Below, piece after piece: positions 19,832-28,528 of a DNA stretch of 64,000 nt. A model generated the notes under the pieces. That model did no database searches. It was not told the DNA's origin and saw only the letters and a program-made list of their open reading frames with translations. The stretch is from Diplonema japonicum (Eukaryota > Euglenozoa > Diplonemea > Diplonemida > Diplonemidae): contig OZ025668.1 of NCBI GenBank assembly GCA_964019335.1, forward strand, positions 124,001 through 188,000. The letters run 5' to 3'. A program made the translations under genes and the position numbers. How positions within the stretch are numbered: the first letter of the stretch is position 1; every line of letters starts with the position of its first letter.

Positions 19832-20725
19832 TCACTTAGCAGAAGGTAGAAATATCCTTTTGAACCAGTGCCGTGATTTGCAGGGCTCATGGTGCCACCA
19901 GTCCTGATAACGCGGTCCGGGTGGGCACCCACCAGGCATTTTAATTTTGGATCGATTCTTTGCGTCATAGGGGCTGCAGTGCCTACCCTGTTCGTATGAG
20001 GTGCCCCAGTTGCCTGAGAACAGGAGCCATTCAAAGCCCTTGTGCTTCTCTCCCGACGAAGGCAACATGACCACCCGTGGAGACCAGAGTGTCCCCCTTG
20101 AGCTGTAGTCGTTTGCTACACCATAAATTCGTGTCACTGTACCCGGTTCCTTGTAAACACCGTGGCCGTTTCTGGCCGAGTAGAGGACAGGTCTCCCGTC
20201 CTTCTCTTCTATGCTGCCTTTGCTAGCTAGACAGCCGTCCCGCTCGCGGTGAGTGTGGCACCAGACGCTGTGCATGTCCCAAACGCCATTCTTCTTAGCA
20301 ACATGAACCGTAGCATGCTCCCAGTCAGCCTCATGCCCCCCCATTAAGTGCTGCAGAACCTTGTACGCCCCATTATAAGGATAAAACATCACGTACGTCA
20401 GTGCAATCACATCAGTGCCTTTCACGCATGCTTCGCGGCACCGCACGTAAGCCGGCACGTCCTGCAGACGGTTCTTCGGCACTCCAAAATGAAATTCTGG
20501 GCTACACCTTAAATGCAAGCTGGTGTCTCTCTGCTTTGATGTGTGCTTCGCGAGGTCCTTGCTAACCAGGCCGCGTTCCTGTATCACCGTGCCGTTCTTC
20601 AAAAGCTCGCAGTGTTGAAGGTACTCCTCCACCGAGGAGGGTAAATACATCTCATGGTTGTCAAGCCACAGATACGGCACAAACCGTTCTGCAAGAAGAC
20701 GGAGCTCCTCGTGCGTTACGGCCAT
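19832..20725 (-). CDS. Vps62/DUF946-like protein
   Basis: Single exon, 297 aa. The sequence has the signature of Vps62-related proteins: an N-terminal R-F-V-P-Y-L-W-L-D...E-x-Y-L-P-S-S-V-E, a central Y-V-M-F-Y-P-Y-N-G-A with G-x-H-E-A-D-W-E-H-A-T-V, later W-C-H-T-H and S-A-R-N-G-H-G-V-Y, and a C-terminal S-G-N-W-G-T. Yeast Vps62 was linked to vacuolar protein sorting, and plant members are DUF946 proteins; the molecular activity is not established. No signal peptide or membrane segment is visible. An AG lies seven bases before the ATG (TTATTATTAGGTCATG). About 100 bp separate it from the next gene upstream, which is tight packing. Confidence 0.8.
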   Translation of the reverse strand: MAVTHEELRLLAERFVPYLWLDNHEMYLPSSVEEYLQHCELLKNGTVIQERGLVSKDLAKHTSKQRDTSLHLRCSPEFHFGVPKNRLQDVPAYVRCREACVKGTDVIALTYVMFYPYNGAYKVLQHLMGGHEADWEHATVHVAKKNGVWDMHSVWCHTHRERDGCLASKGSIEEKDGRPVLYSARNGHGVYKEPGTVTRIYGVANDYSSRGTLWSPRVVMLPSSGEKHKGFEWLLFSGNWGTSYEQGRHCSPYDAKNRSKIKMPGGCPPGPRYQDWWHHEPCKSRHWFKRIFLPSAK

Positions 20726-20811
20726 GACCTAATAATAAGGTGTGAGGCCTCACCGAAACAAAAAATGACCCGCCACTACAAGTGTCGTGTTGTTAAACAC
20801 AACATAAGGGA

Positions 20812-22187
20812 TCATGTGTTTCTTTTCTTCTCTTTTGGCTTCTTGGGATCAGGCAGTGTAGACCAGGAGGGGTCCCACTTCACATCAAGGTCGCGACTGA
20901 TGAGCGCAGGAGGAGGCGGCTGTGTGTCATAACATGGTGCAGGCTACATACCGTCTGCAACAACTTCGTGATCGCAATCACTTCCCCGTATATCTCAATG
21001 GCCGTCAGTTGCAACTCGTGCGACCCGAAGCTGTTCTGTCCTGTCTGCCGTATCCTGAAGTACCTGAAAAACTGCCGTGACGCATGCTCGAACACATCAG
21101 AGTCGATGTCCAGGTCCTGCTTACCTTCAGTCCCCGCCAGTTGTGTCTCCCACAGCCCCCACTTGTTCGATTTGCACAGTGTTGTATCGTTTTCATGTTT
21201 CCGAAGCAGCGACCATGTCTTTCCATCGAGGGAGGCTTCGAACACCCAATCCCTTGGGTAGTACCCTGCCACCATTGGGTGGAATGACGCGAAGCTGTAT
21301 GAGTGCGGGATGACAACCTTATCGAGGAAGTCTACCGTGATCCACTGTTCGGGGGCGTCACGTGTGCAGAAGTACTCCTCCTTCCTGTTTACGATGGCAG
21401 AGGGGTCCGACCTGCCCCAGAACGACGAACACGCGACGAGGAGCTTGACAGAGCCCACTGCAGGGTTTTTGAATTCCTTTGTGAAGTCGGACGTTCCAAT
21501 GTACGAGATCACACCGTGAGGACGGGCTCCAGGACTGCTCTGTTTCTTAGGAAACAACCTGCGAATGTTAACACACGGCTGCTTGTATAGGAACAACGCA
21601 TCCGCAAGGGTCTCAATGCCATACATGTCCGCCTCCCTGGTGAGGAACGCCCTCCTATAGTACAGACTGCTATGCACATCTATGAGAAAACTGTAATCGC
21701 TCTTACCATGCTGTAGATGTCTTACGACATGTGCCCAGAAGCACTCCGGGTGGTGCTGCCGGAAGACATGCCGGGGCTCATCTTGTATTCTCGTGATGGC
21801 AGATATCTTTCTTACGGCCTGTGAGGATATCCCTGGAATGGGTTCTTTTAAAGGTGGGCGCTCCACACCACCAGCGCCCACCTTTTGAAGCACAAGCTGT
21901 TGCAGGCTTTTGTTGTCTGCTTTCAAGTGTTTCATCTCCGCATCCATTACCTTCATCTCCTCCTTTAATATCGGTATCTGCTTCACGATGTCCCTCACGG
22001 TGCTCTGCATCCTCAGCAGCGCCCTCTTAATCATGTCCAGCTCGATCATCGTCTGGCTGCTCTCGTTGCATTTCCCACGCAGTCTCTCCAAGCATTGCAT
22101 CAGCATGTTCGACTCGACGTCAAACACCTTCACGTCGGTTTTCACATTCACATTGAACAGCGAGGCCTGCTGAGGCGGGCATTTCAT
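20812..22187 (-). CDS. Coiled-coil protein with C-terminal discoidin-like (F5/8C-type) domain
   Basis: Two exons, 22187-20952 and 20919-20812, with a 32-nt intron at 20920-20951 (GTATGTAG...CACAG), give 447 aa. Residues about 15-100 form a coiled coil. Residues about 225-405 resemble galactose-binding-like/discoidin domains of intracellular BTB or HECTD1-type proteins: V-I-S-Y-I-G-T...F-x-N-P-A...S-S-F-W-G-R-S-D-P...F-C-T-R-D-A-P-E-Q-W-I-T-V-D-F, then Y-Y-P-R-D-W-V-F-E-A-S-L-D-G-K-T-W and a final I-E-I-Y-G. Splicing replaces a spurious tail with a short Pro/Lys-rich end (TPPPPALISRDLD...). No signal peptide is present, so it is probably intracellular. The ligand is unknown. Confidence 0.8.
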
Positions 22188-22269
22188 TTCTGTTCTGTGC
22201 GCCGTGTGGCTTCAAACGACAAAAAGGGAAATGCAAGCTGCTCATGTTATGGAAATAACTTGTAGATGT

Positions 22270-23103
22270 TCAACGCTGCATCATGTCTATCACAATGTAC
22301 TCGATGAGGGCAGCCTGCTGTGCTTCTATTCTGCTTCGCTGCCGTGTTTCCTGCAGCTCTGTGACATGGATACGAGCAGCAGGAGAGTCGCGGGAAAAGA
22401 AAGGTGGGCGGCCTGGGATGCGAGGGCGCTCGGGAGGATCTTTGGGTGCGTGGGGTGCAGGAATGTGAGAAGCATGCGTGCTGATGATAGACACTATGGT
22501 CACGTTTCCAATGGAACGTGCAAGAGAGAGGGGCGACTCTTCGTAAGCAACTCCTGATGGAGGGGAGCCAGCTGTGAGAAGGGCCCGCACCACCTGAGCG
22601 TGACCCTTCCTGATGGCGATGTTGATAGGCGATTCAGAACCAAGCAAGTTTGTCGGCGCTCCGTTCGCAAGCAGCACTGTTAAAACCTTTGTGTGCCCGT
22701 TCTGCGCAGCGAACTGAGCAGCTGTGTGCAGGACGCTTCTCCACCGGCGATTCTTCCTCCCCTTTGCCTTTTGCAACATCATGTTCACCACCTCATGGTG
22801 CCCATTCGCAGCCGCCTTTCGCAGGGCAACCTCCCACCACAAATCCCTGCACGGTATGAGTCTGACACACTTCTCAACTTCCTCCAAATCTCCCATCGCG
22901 GCACGTGTTACTAACCTCGCAAGGTCCCCGACCACAGGCGACACCTTCATAGGCGGTATATACTCATCAACGCTGTCGATGACTGCGATGCTCTGTACTG
23001 CCGACGGGGGCTGCGGCCGTAACTTCTTTTTTTTCTCGGCCTTCCGTTTGTTTATGAAATATGTTCTGCTTCGTTGGTCGTTCGTGAAGGTCCGCGTCTC
23101 CAT
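22270..23103 (-). CDS. Ankyrin-repeat protein
   Basis: Single exon, 277 aa from ATG 23103; the frame extends upstream to 23229 but that part is low complexity. Residues about 45-195 hold four or five ankyrin repeats with the usual A-A-x-N-G-H-x-E-V-V-x-x-L-L pattern, for example AAANGHHEVVNMML, AAQNGHTKVLTVLLANGA and AIRKGHAQVVRALLTAGS. The N-terminus is basic (INKRKAEKKKK) and could be a nuclear or nucleolar signal. The C-terminus is Pro-rich, then a helix. The protein is likely an adaptor; the partner is not predictable. It sits between the discoidin-like gene and a small membrane-protein gene with spacers of about 80-200 bp. Confidence 0.8.
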   Translation of the reverse strand: METRTFTNDQRSRTYFINKRKAEKKKKLRPQPPSAVQSIAVIDSVDEYIPPMKVSPVVGDLARLVTRAAMGDLEEVEKCVRLIPCRDLWWEVALRKAAANGHHEVVNMMLQKAKGRKNRRWRSVLHTAAQFAAQNGHTKVLTVLLANGAPTNLLGSESPINIAIRKGHAQVVRALLTAGSPPSGVAYEESPLSLARSIGNVTIVSIISTHASHIPAPHAPKDPPERPRIPGRPPFFSRDSPAARIHVTELQETRQRSRIEAQQAALIEYIVIDMMQR

Positions 23104-23310
23104 CTTTGAAAGCACCCCTTCCCCTTCCCTCCCCCCCTTCTTCCTTTGTGGGTATAACTTAAAAAAGGGGACACTTTTCGCACGTTGGCAAAAAAAAGAG
23201 GAGGAAGACAGACTAACTATTTGAAACAAATTTCCCTTTTACACAAAAAAATACATTATTCTTTTCCCGCGTAACCTTTCTTTATTTTTCTTCTTTTGTA
23301 TATAAAACAG

Positions 23311-23940
23311 CTATGGCGGGGGCGGTGGAGGAGGAATCATAGGGCCCATGGGCGCGAGGTAGGTACCTTGCTGGGGAGCTGGACCCGAAAGTTGGCCGAG
23401 GCTCGCTCGGTTGCGAGGGGGGGTTGGCGGACGGAGTGGGGGCATCGGCGGGGGGGGTAGATTAGGATATCCTTGGCTAGGGTGACCTTGGCTCGGGTAA
23501 CCTGTGGGAGGTGTAGCAGGATCGGGAAGACCCATGGGCTGAATCACAGGTGCTGGTGCTGGGGGAACCCAGTTTTTCTCTTGCTTGAGGCTCTCCTCGT
23601 ACAGCATCATGGACTCCGGATGGCTTTTGATGTAAGCCTCACACAGCAGCCCTGCAACATCTTCCTCCTTAACATATTCAACCCGTTCCATGCTCCCTCC
23701 TTTATCAGCAGGCATTTTCATCACTCGTATAACTGCAGGCTCTTGTTTATCCTCCACTGCATGACTGTCCACGCCATCTGCAGGCACCCCGGCATTCGCA
23801 ACAGGCAGCATGGGTTCCGAAGCCGGCATTGGGGCTGGTTCTTTACTCTTCGATCCCCTGCAAAAACAGCAAGCTGAAATCACACAGGCAAGAAGCACCA
23901 TCAACCCAGCACCCACATATAGGAAGATGGCAGAGTCCAT
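23311..23940 (-). CDS. Single-pass membrane protein with proline-rich cytoplasmic tail
   Basis: Single exon, 209 aa from ATG 23940. The N-terminus MDSAIFLYVGAGLMVLLACV is a membrane helix or uncleaved signal anchor, followed by a Cys cluster (ACCFCR) that could be palmitoylated. The rest is hydrophilic. Residues about 80-130 are a charged, possibly helical stretch, and after 135 the chain is Pro/Gly/Tyr-rich with PSQGYP and PPPPMPP motifs, ending in PPPPPPP. The tail could bind SH3, WW or profilin-type partners. An AG lies 17 bases before the ATG (GCACAGGTAGCGAG). No family recognised. Confidence 0.65.
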   Translation of the reverse strand: MDSAIFLYVGAGLMVLLACVISACCFCRGSKSKEPAPMPASEPMLPVANAGVPADGVDSHAVEDKQEPAVIRVMKMPADKGGSMERVEYVKEEDVAGLLCEAYIKSHPESMMLYEESLKQEKNWVPPAPAPVIQPMGLPDPATPPTGYPSQGHPSQGYPNLPPPPMPPLRPPTPPRNRASLGQLSGPAPQQGTYLAPMGPMIPPPPPPP

Positions 23941-24097
23941 TGCCACCAACTCGCTACCTGTGCGAAGTGGGGTGTGGTTTAGTTAAATGAAAAAAGAAAT
24001 TCGTTGGCTTCTACCGCCCCGCCAAATGGACAACACGTCGTTACAAAAGGTACAGACCCCCCTTCAAGGAAAGAGGAATAAAAAAAATCTAAGTTAT

Positions 24098-26059
24098 CTA
24101 CTCTCGCATGCTACGCCCAGATAGTAGGCTTTGTGGTGTGGTGGCGCGGTCTGTAGGCGTGGTACACAGTTTGCTCAAATCATACCCACCACCACCACTG
24201 TATCCTCTCCCCGTTCGGAAGCTAGCAGGCAAGCGATCGGGCGGAACGGGGTCGTCTTTCTGTGCACATGGTAATTTAACAAAAAAACGGCATACCACCA
24301 CCAGTAGGCTCGGTGGTGTGCTCGGTGCGTGCTCCAAGGGAACAACCGGTGAGGTCCTGCCATGCCCCTTGCGTGTTTCTCCACTTGTATAGCTGTTTGA
24401 AACAACAAGCGGAGGGTCACCCATAGGAGGCCGCAAAGGCTGTGGCAGAGCCCCCTTCAGCACGTACCTCCTCCCCACCACATTGATACTCTGTTGCACC
24501 TCCAAATGTGGAGGAACCGGTGACGACCTTACTCTGTTACATGGCGGGGGTGTCACAGGGCTGTCTACCCTGCTGTAGCTCACAGCCTTTTGTATCACGT
24601 AGTCAGCCTTCACAGGGGAAGGGCTGTAACACAAGCTGCTATTCTGTCCTGCATCCTTCGGAGGCGTTCTGTGCACAGGATGCTCCTCACGCCCGCCTTG
24701 TGGCGCGGGTGACGATCTAAGCAGCTTGCCTTCTGCAGTGCGCTCACGTTCAGTGGGCCCTTCGATGCCATGAGAAACACGGGTGTAGGTTACACTCTGG
24801 TATGTGGGGGAAGGTGGGTTGTGCTTGTAAGACTCTTGGGGCGGAGGTGGGGACCTTGGCGTGTTCGCGGTCCAGAGGTCTTGCTGCGGCGGTGGTGACT
24901 TTGGTGTGAGCTTCTGGGGGTAGGGTGAAGGTGCCTCATATCGCGACTCTCGCATTTGTGTTGCAGCTGGCATGGTTTGCTGATAGCTATTACTATCATA
25001 GCGTGCACTATGCTGTGCTTGAAGAACTTGTCGCCCGACAGCAGGCCTGTCGTAGCTGTCACGCGCATGTGGCGTATGGTTGTACTTACTCTGCCCTTGC
25101 ATTTTGCTGTCCTGCTGCGGCGACCTAGGTGCATAGTCAACCTTCTGATAAGTACATGTAGGCGAGGGTGGCAGACGGCCTTCCTTGTAGCCTAGCGATG
25201 ACTGCGTGGATAAAGGCGCACTCCTGTCGTCTGGGGGAGGGGGAGACCTGATCCTCTTTTTAGTGGCGCTCACGCTGTCCTGGACCTGATGCGTCTCAGC
25301 ATAAGGTGAGGCGAGGTTAGGTGCATAAGTCAGCGTGTTGCTGTTTCTTCTGTGCTCATAAGCTTCGTGGCGCTTCTCTTTGTAAGTTGCAATGGGTGCG
25401 GTGGGGGGCTTGTAGCTGCTGACGTAGTTGTCCTGGGCTGCTGCAGTGGGAGAGGGTGGTAACGGGTTCTGCCTTCTGCTTCTGTAGGTGCTCTTGTGGA
25501 CGGACTTGTCGCTGAGGTGGTCGTCTTTTGGGGGGAAGGCGGGAGGGAGGCTAGCATCAGCTTTTGTTGAGTCGCCCTGCTTGCCGACAGCAGGAAACGG
25601 ACTCACATAAGACTTAGCTGTAGCTGTCTGTCCTCGCGCCAAGGGAAGAACAGGGTCAGGTGGGGGCACCTGGGGGTGCAGACGTACCGTCTCTGAAGTG
25701 TACTGGTCATGAGTGATTTCACCTGAAGAAAGCGCCTTAAGGAGGTGGGATTGTGTTTTAGGAGGGGGCGGTGGCGGGGCGACAGACGAAGCCCTCCAGG
25801 TAGGCTCCGAATGAACTGTGTCGACAGCCTTTGATCCCTTAGAGCTCCCTGAAGCTGACCTTCCCACAGACACTGTTGTCACCCTCCTCGCTTCAGGTTC
25901 TTCATCCTCTCCCACATCCTCCAGCACTGATCTCAGCTCGCTGGCACACGACACGCCAGGAGGGCTGTAATAACCATCCCCTATCCCGCTCCCGCTCCTC
26001 GCCGCTGATCGTGATCTTGACTTACTGCCCATTCTCCCTCTTGTCTTCCCCCATATCAT
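24098..26059 (-). CDS. Proline/serine-rich low-complexity protein
   Basis: The frame encodes about 653 aa unspliced. A likely in-frame 36-nt intron at 24260-24295 (GTATGCC...GTGCACAG) would remove a hydrophobic segment (VCRFFVKLPCAQ) that is out of character, leaving about 641 aa. The rest is rich in P, S, T, Y, Q and R, with recurring RSPPPP, SPPPQ and Y-x-x-x-PSP motifs, and is probably fully disordered. Phosphorylation-type SP sites are frequent. The start could be 26059, or the internal ATG at 26032, which begins MGSKSRSRS and would allow N-myristoylation. No domain is visible. It may be a scaffold or splicing/cytoskeletal factor, but that is speculation. Confidence 0.6.
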   Translation of the reverse strand: MIWGKTRGRMGSKSRSRSAARSGSGIGDGYYSPPGVSCASELRSVLEDVGEDEEPEARRVTTVSVGRSASGSSKGSKAVDTVHSEPTWRASSVAPPPPPPKTQSHLLKALSSGEITHDQYTSETVRLHPQVPPPDPVLPLARGQTATAKSYVSPFPAVGKQGDSTKADASLPPAFPPKDDHLSDKSVHKSTYRSRRQNPLPPSPTAAAQDNYVSSYKPPTAPIATYKEKRHEAYEHRRNSNTLTYAPNLASPYAETHQVQDSVSATKKRIRSPPPPDDRSAPLSTQSSLGYKEGRLPPSPTCTYQKVDYAPRSPQQDSKMQGQSKYNHTPHARDSYDRPAVGRQVLQAQHSARYDSNSYQQTMPAATQMRESRYEAPSPYPQKLTPKSPPPQQDLWTANTPRSPPPPQESYKHNPPSPTYQSVTYTRVSHGIEGPTERERTAEGKLLRSSPAPQGGREEHPVHRTPPKDAGQNSSLCYSPSPVKADYVIQKAVSYSRVDSPVTPPPCNRVRSSPVPPHLEVQQSINVVGRRYVLKGALPQPLRPPMGDPPLVVSNSYTSGETRKGHGRTSPVVPLEHAPSTPPSLLVVVCRFFVKLPCAQKDDPVPPDRLPASFRTGRGYSGGGGYDLSKLCTTPTDRATTPQSLLSGRSMRE

Positions 26060-26316
26060 CACCCGATCAACATCGGCGGCCTGTGGATGGTTTGGTGTTT
26101 TCTTACAAGGTGTTAATCAGGGGGCTTGTAGAATACAGGAAAATGGAAAAGATGAGGGGGAAGGTGCCCCACATCGTACACTGCGCTTCCCTCAAAGAAA
26201 GAGAGAAAAAAAGATACACTTTACGTGGTAGTTTTAGTACGAGGGAAGGGAGGGGATATTTACGGAACTGACATGAGAACAAAAAGGAAAACTCTCAAGA
26301 AGATCAATGACCTTTC

Positions 26317-26666
26317 TTACGACTTTGCTGCGGCAGCTGCGGCAAGCTCCTCTTGGACCATCTGCCTGGCGGTCTTGGACCCGTTTGGTCCGTAGTTGCC
26401 GATTATGTCATCACCGATGCCAATCACACCAGTGTCACGTCTTTTGTTGAATAGCTGTTTTTTTTTTCTTTTTCCCCTTCTTCCCCCCCCCTCAAGAAAG
26501 TTACTTAGAACACATACAATCCCCTTATGCACATCAGCGGTAGTCATGTAATAGGTATACGCCGCCACTGTGACCCCCATCGTGGCCCAAAACCATCTCG
26601 GCGCACTCGCCCAACCCCATCTGTGTTCATTTAAGAAGTAGAACAAACAACATACGTCTCTCGCAT
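26317..26666 (-). CDS. Small single-pass membrane protein, 83 aa, three exons with an 11-nt first exon
   Basis: Exons are 26666-26656 (11 nt: ATG CGA GAG AC), 26620-26518 and 26454-26317. Introns are 26621-26655 (35 nt, GTATG...ACACAG) and 26455-26517 (63 nt, GTATGTG...AACAG, containing a C/G-run and an A-run). The product begins MRETWGWASAPRWFWATMGV, with a membrane helix at about residues 13-30, then a short basic and Gly/Asn-rich segment, and an Ala-rich helix at the end (EELAAAAAAKS). Size and layout recall accessory subunits of mitochondrial membrane complexes, but no family is recognised. The unspliced frame lacks an ATG start, which supports the first intron. Confidence 0.65.
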
Positions 26667-26832
26667 CTTAGGGATCGAGAGTGGTTTCGCCCCCTTTGAC
26701 TTGTTGTCCAATTTGAAGTATCCCTCCATTTTCTTTCCTCTTTATATTCCCTTAGTAAAGATGCTTCTGCTAAGAAGGACACATACGGGGAAAAAAGAAA
26801 AAAAAAAAAGAAACATTAGCGGCACGTCTCCA

Positions 26833-28446
26833 TCATGTAAATGTGGATTGGTTGTCTTCTATTTTGCCGTCATGCTTATCGCGCGATCGGCTATGGGTTC
26901 TCTTTTTCCTTTTTGGCGAGGCTTCTGTATGTCCCACAAAGCCTGCTGCAGGGCTCGGAACCTGTTTCTTCCCTTCCTCCTGATCTCCGAACACCGGCGT
27001 GGGAGGCGGGTGAAGCAGAGAAAGCTCCCCACCCGGCTGCATTCTGTCCCTGTCCACCTCATGCAGCTTCTTGCCCGATGGGGTCAAAATCTGTATCGTG
27101 GGGCTCACACCGGTCCCCCGACGTGACCCCCTTGGCTCCATTTCGATGACTGACCCACGCCCCGAAATGTTGTCCTGTACTAAGTCGCTGATGCTCTTCC
27201 GTGTTTTGCCGGACACCTAAAGGAATGAAAAGTTGTTGTGAACCCATACCATGCCGGCGGTAGTCGGGCGCACCTTCCAAGCAACTAAGACCAGAACCAG
27301 GACAAGCGCCACAACAGGAGCCGCAATGATGAGAGGCAGCAGAGGAATACCTTCATCTTTCGAGTTCGTGGGGGCTGGGGTTGCAGGGATTGGGGGTGAG
27401 GGTACTGTGGGGACCAAAGGGACCAAGGTGTACGGTGCCTCTGTTACGTACCTGCACTCGCGTGACAGCTCGCAGTGCAGGGGGCTGGTCATAGCTGATG
27501 AATGAGGTGTGTAGGGCATTGTACTCGAGTTGTAGGTCATGTTGCACAGACCGGCGACAGGGTCGTACGTGTAAAACGCGCACTGCGGGTTGCTGCTGCA
27601 TAAGGACCAGCACGACGCCTTGTCACTCGCATGTTCGGTGTTCTCCTGACCACCCACGGAACCAGGTACCCTGCAGTCAGTGGACTTGCAGCAGAAGACA
27701 TCCTCATAGAATGAGTCAGGTCCCCACCCAGCTTGGTCGAAGACTTGGATACCACCGCAAGTGTTCTTCTCGCCGACCTGCACCCACCCGTTGTGAGTGG
27801 AGCCTACAGGCGCCCACCTGCTGCCATCGAACGAGGTGTTGCCCAACTCAGAGCATATCTCCGCCATACTGCAAAGTCGTGAGTGGTTCTTCTTACAATA
27901 TGCATGTGAATCCTCCCAAGCAGTGTCCGCAGAGTGGGTGTCGTGCGAAACACTCTGTTTCTCGTAGCGCACTAGCCCCTGATCACGGGTGCTTGTGGGA
28001 ACGCAGTCAGACACCAGCGTGCATGGTGTGCTGCTGTTTGCCTCCCAAGTGAAGGAGCTGCACCCGTGTGTTGTAGCGCAGATCCCCGAGCATTGGAAGA
28101 TGCTGTTGGCATTGGCCTGCGGTTCACCTTCTTTGCATTGCGCGTCTTGCGCCTTGTAGCCTACTAAGTTCTTCGACCAGGACGTACCGTTGCCACCCCA
28201 AGCGTGGCAGTCAGAAAGCAGCACGCACCCAGTCTCTTCCCATGTGCTGTACCAACATGTTTGCATGCTTGAACACTTGTTCACACACTGAACAGGGCTG
28301 CTGGCCTCTACCCCTACACACCCCTCGCACTCCAAGCACGATCCTGCAATTTCCTCGTAAGTGTCTCCCACCACATCAACACCTGTGCCAGTCCATTCGC
28401 ACCGCAGTTCAACAGTTCCTATTGCTGCGAACCATAACATAAGCAT
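26833..28446 (-). CDS. Type I membrane protein with PAN/apple-like Cys-rich repeats
   Basis: Exons 28446-27250 and 27216-26833 flank a 33-nt intron at 27217-27249; the product is 526 aa. A signal peptide (MLMLWFAAIGTVEL) is followed by Cys-rich modules. Three segments share C-x3-C-x5-C-x3-T-W/Y-x(n)-C-x-L/M, typical of PAN/apple-like folds: CVNKCSSMQTCWYSTWE, CSGICATTHGCSSFTWE and CWSLCSSNPQCAFYTYD. Several N-x-S/T sites are present. A Pro-rich stalk leads to a membrane helix (about 371-393, LPLIIAAPVVALVLVLVLVA). The spliced tail is basic and Ser/Pro-rich, with KRKKRTHSRSR. It is probably a cell-surface adhesion or lectin-like receptor. The intron falls just after the membrane helix, separating the ectodomain and tail. 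Confidence 0.75.
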
Positions 28447-28528
28447 AGCTGTGCTAGGTGCTGATATTATTCTTATAATACAAATACGAAGACACTCAGA
28501 AAGAGAAAGTGTTAAGAAAAGCTCCTCT

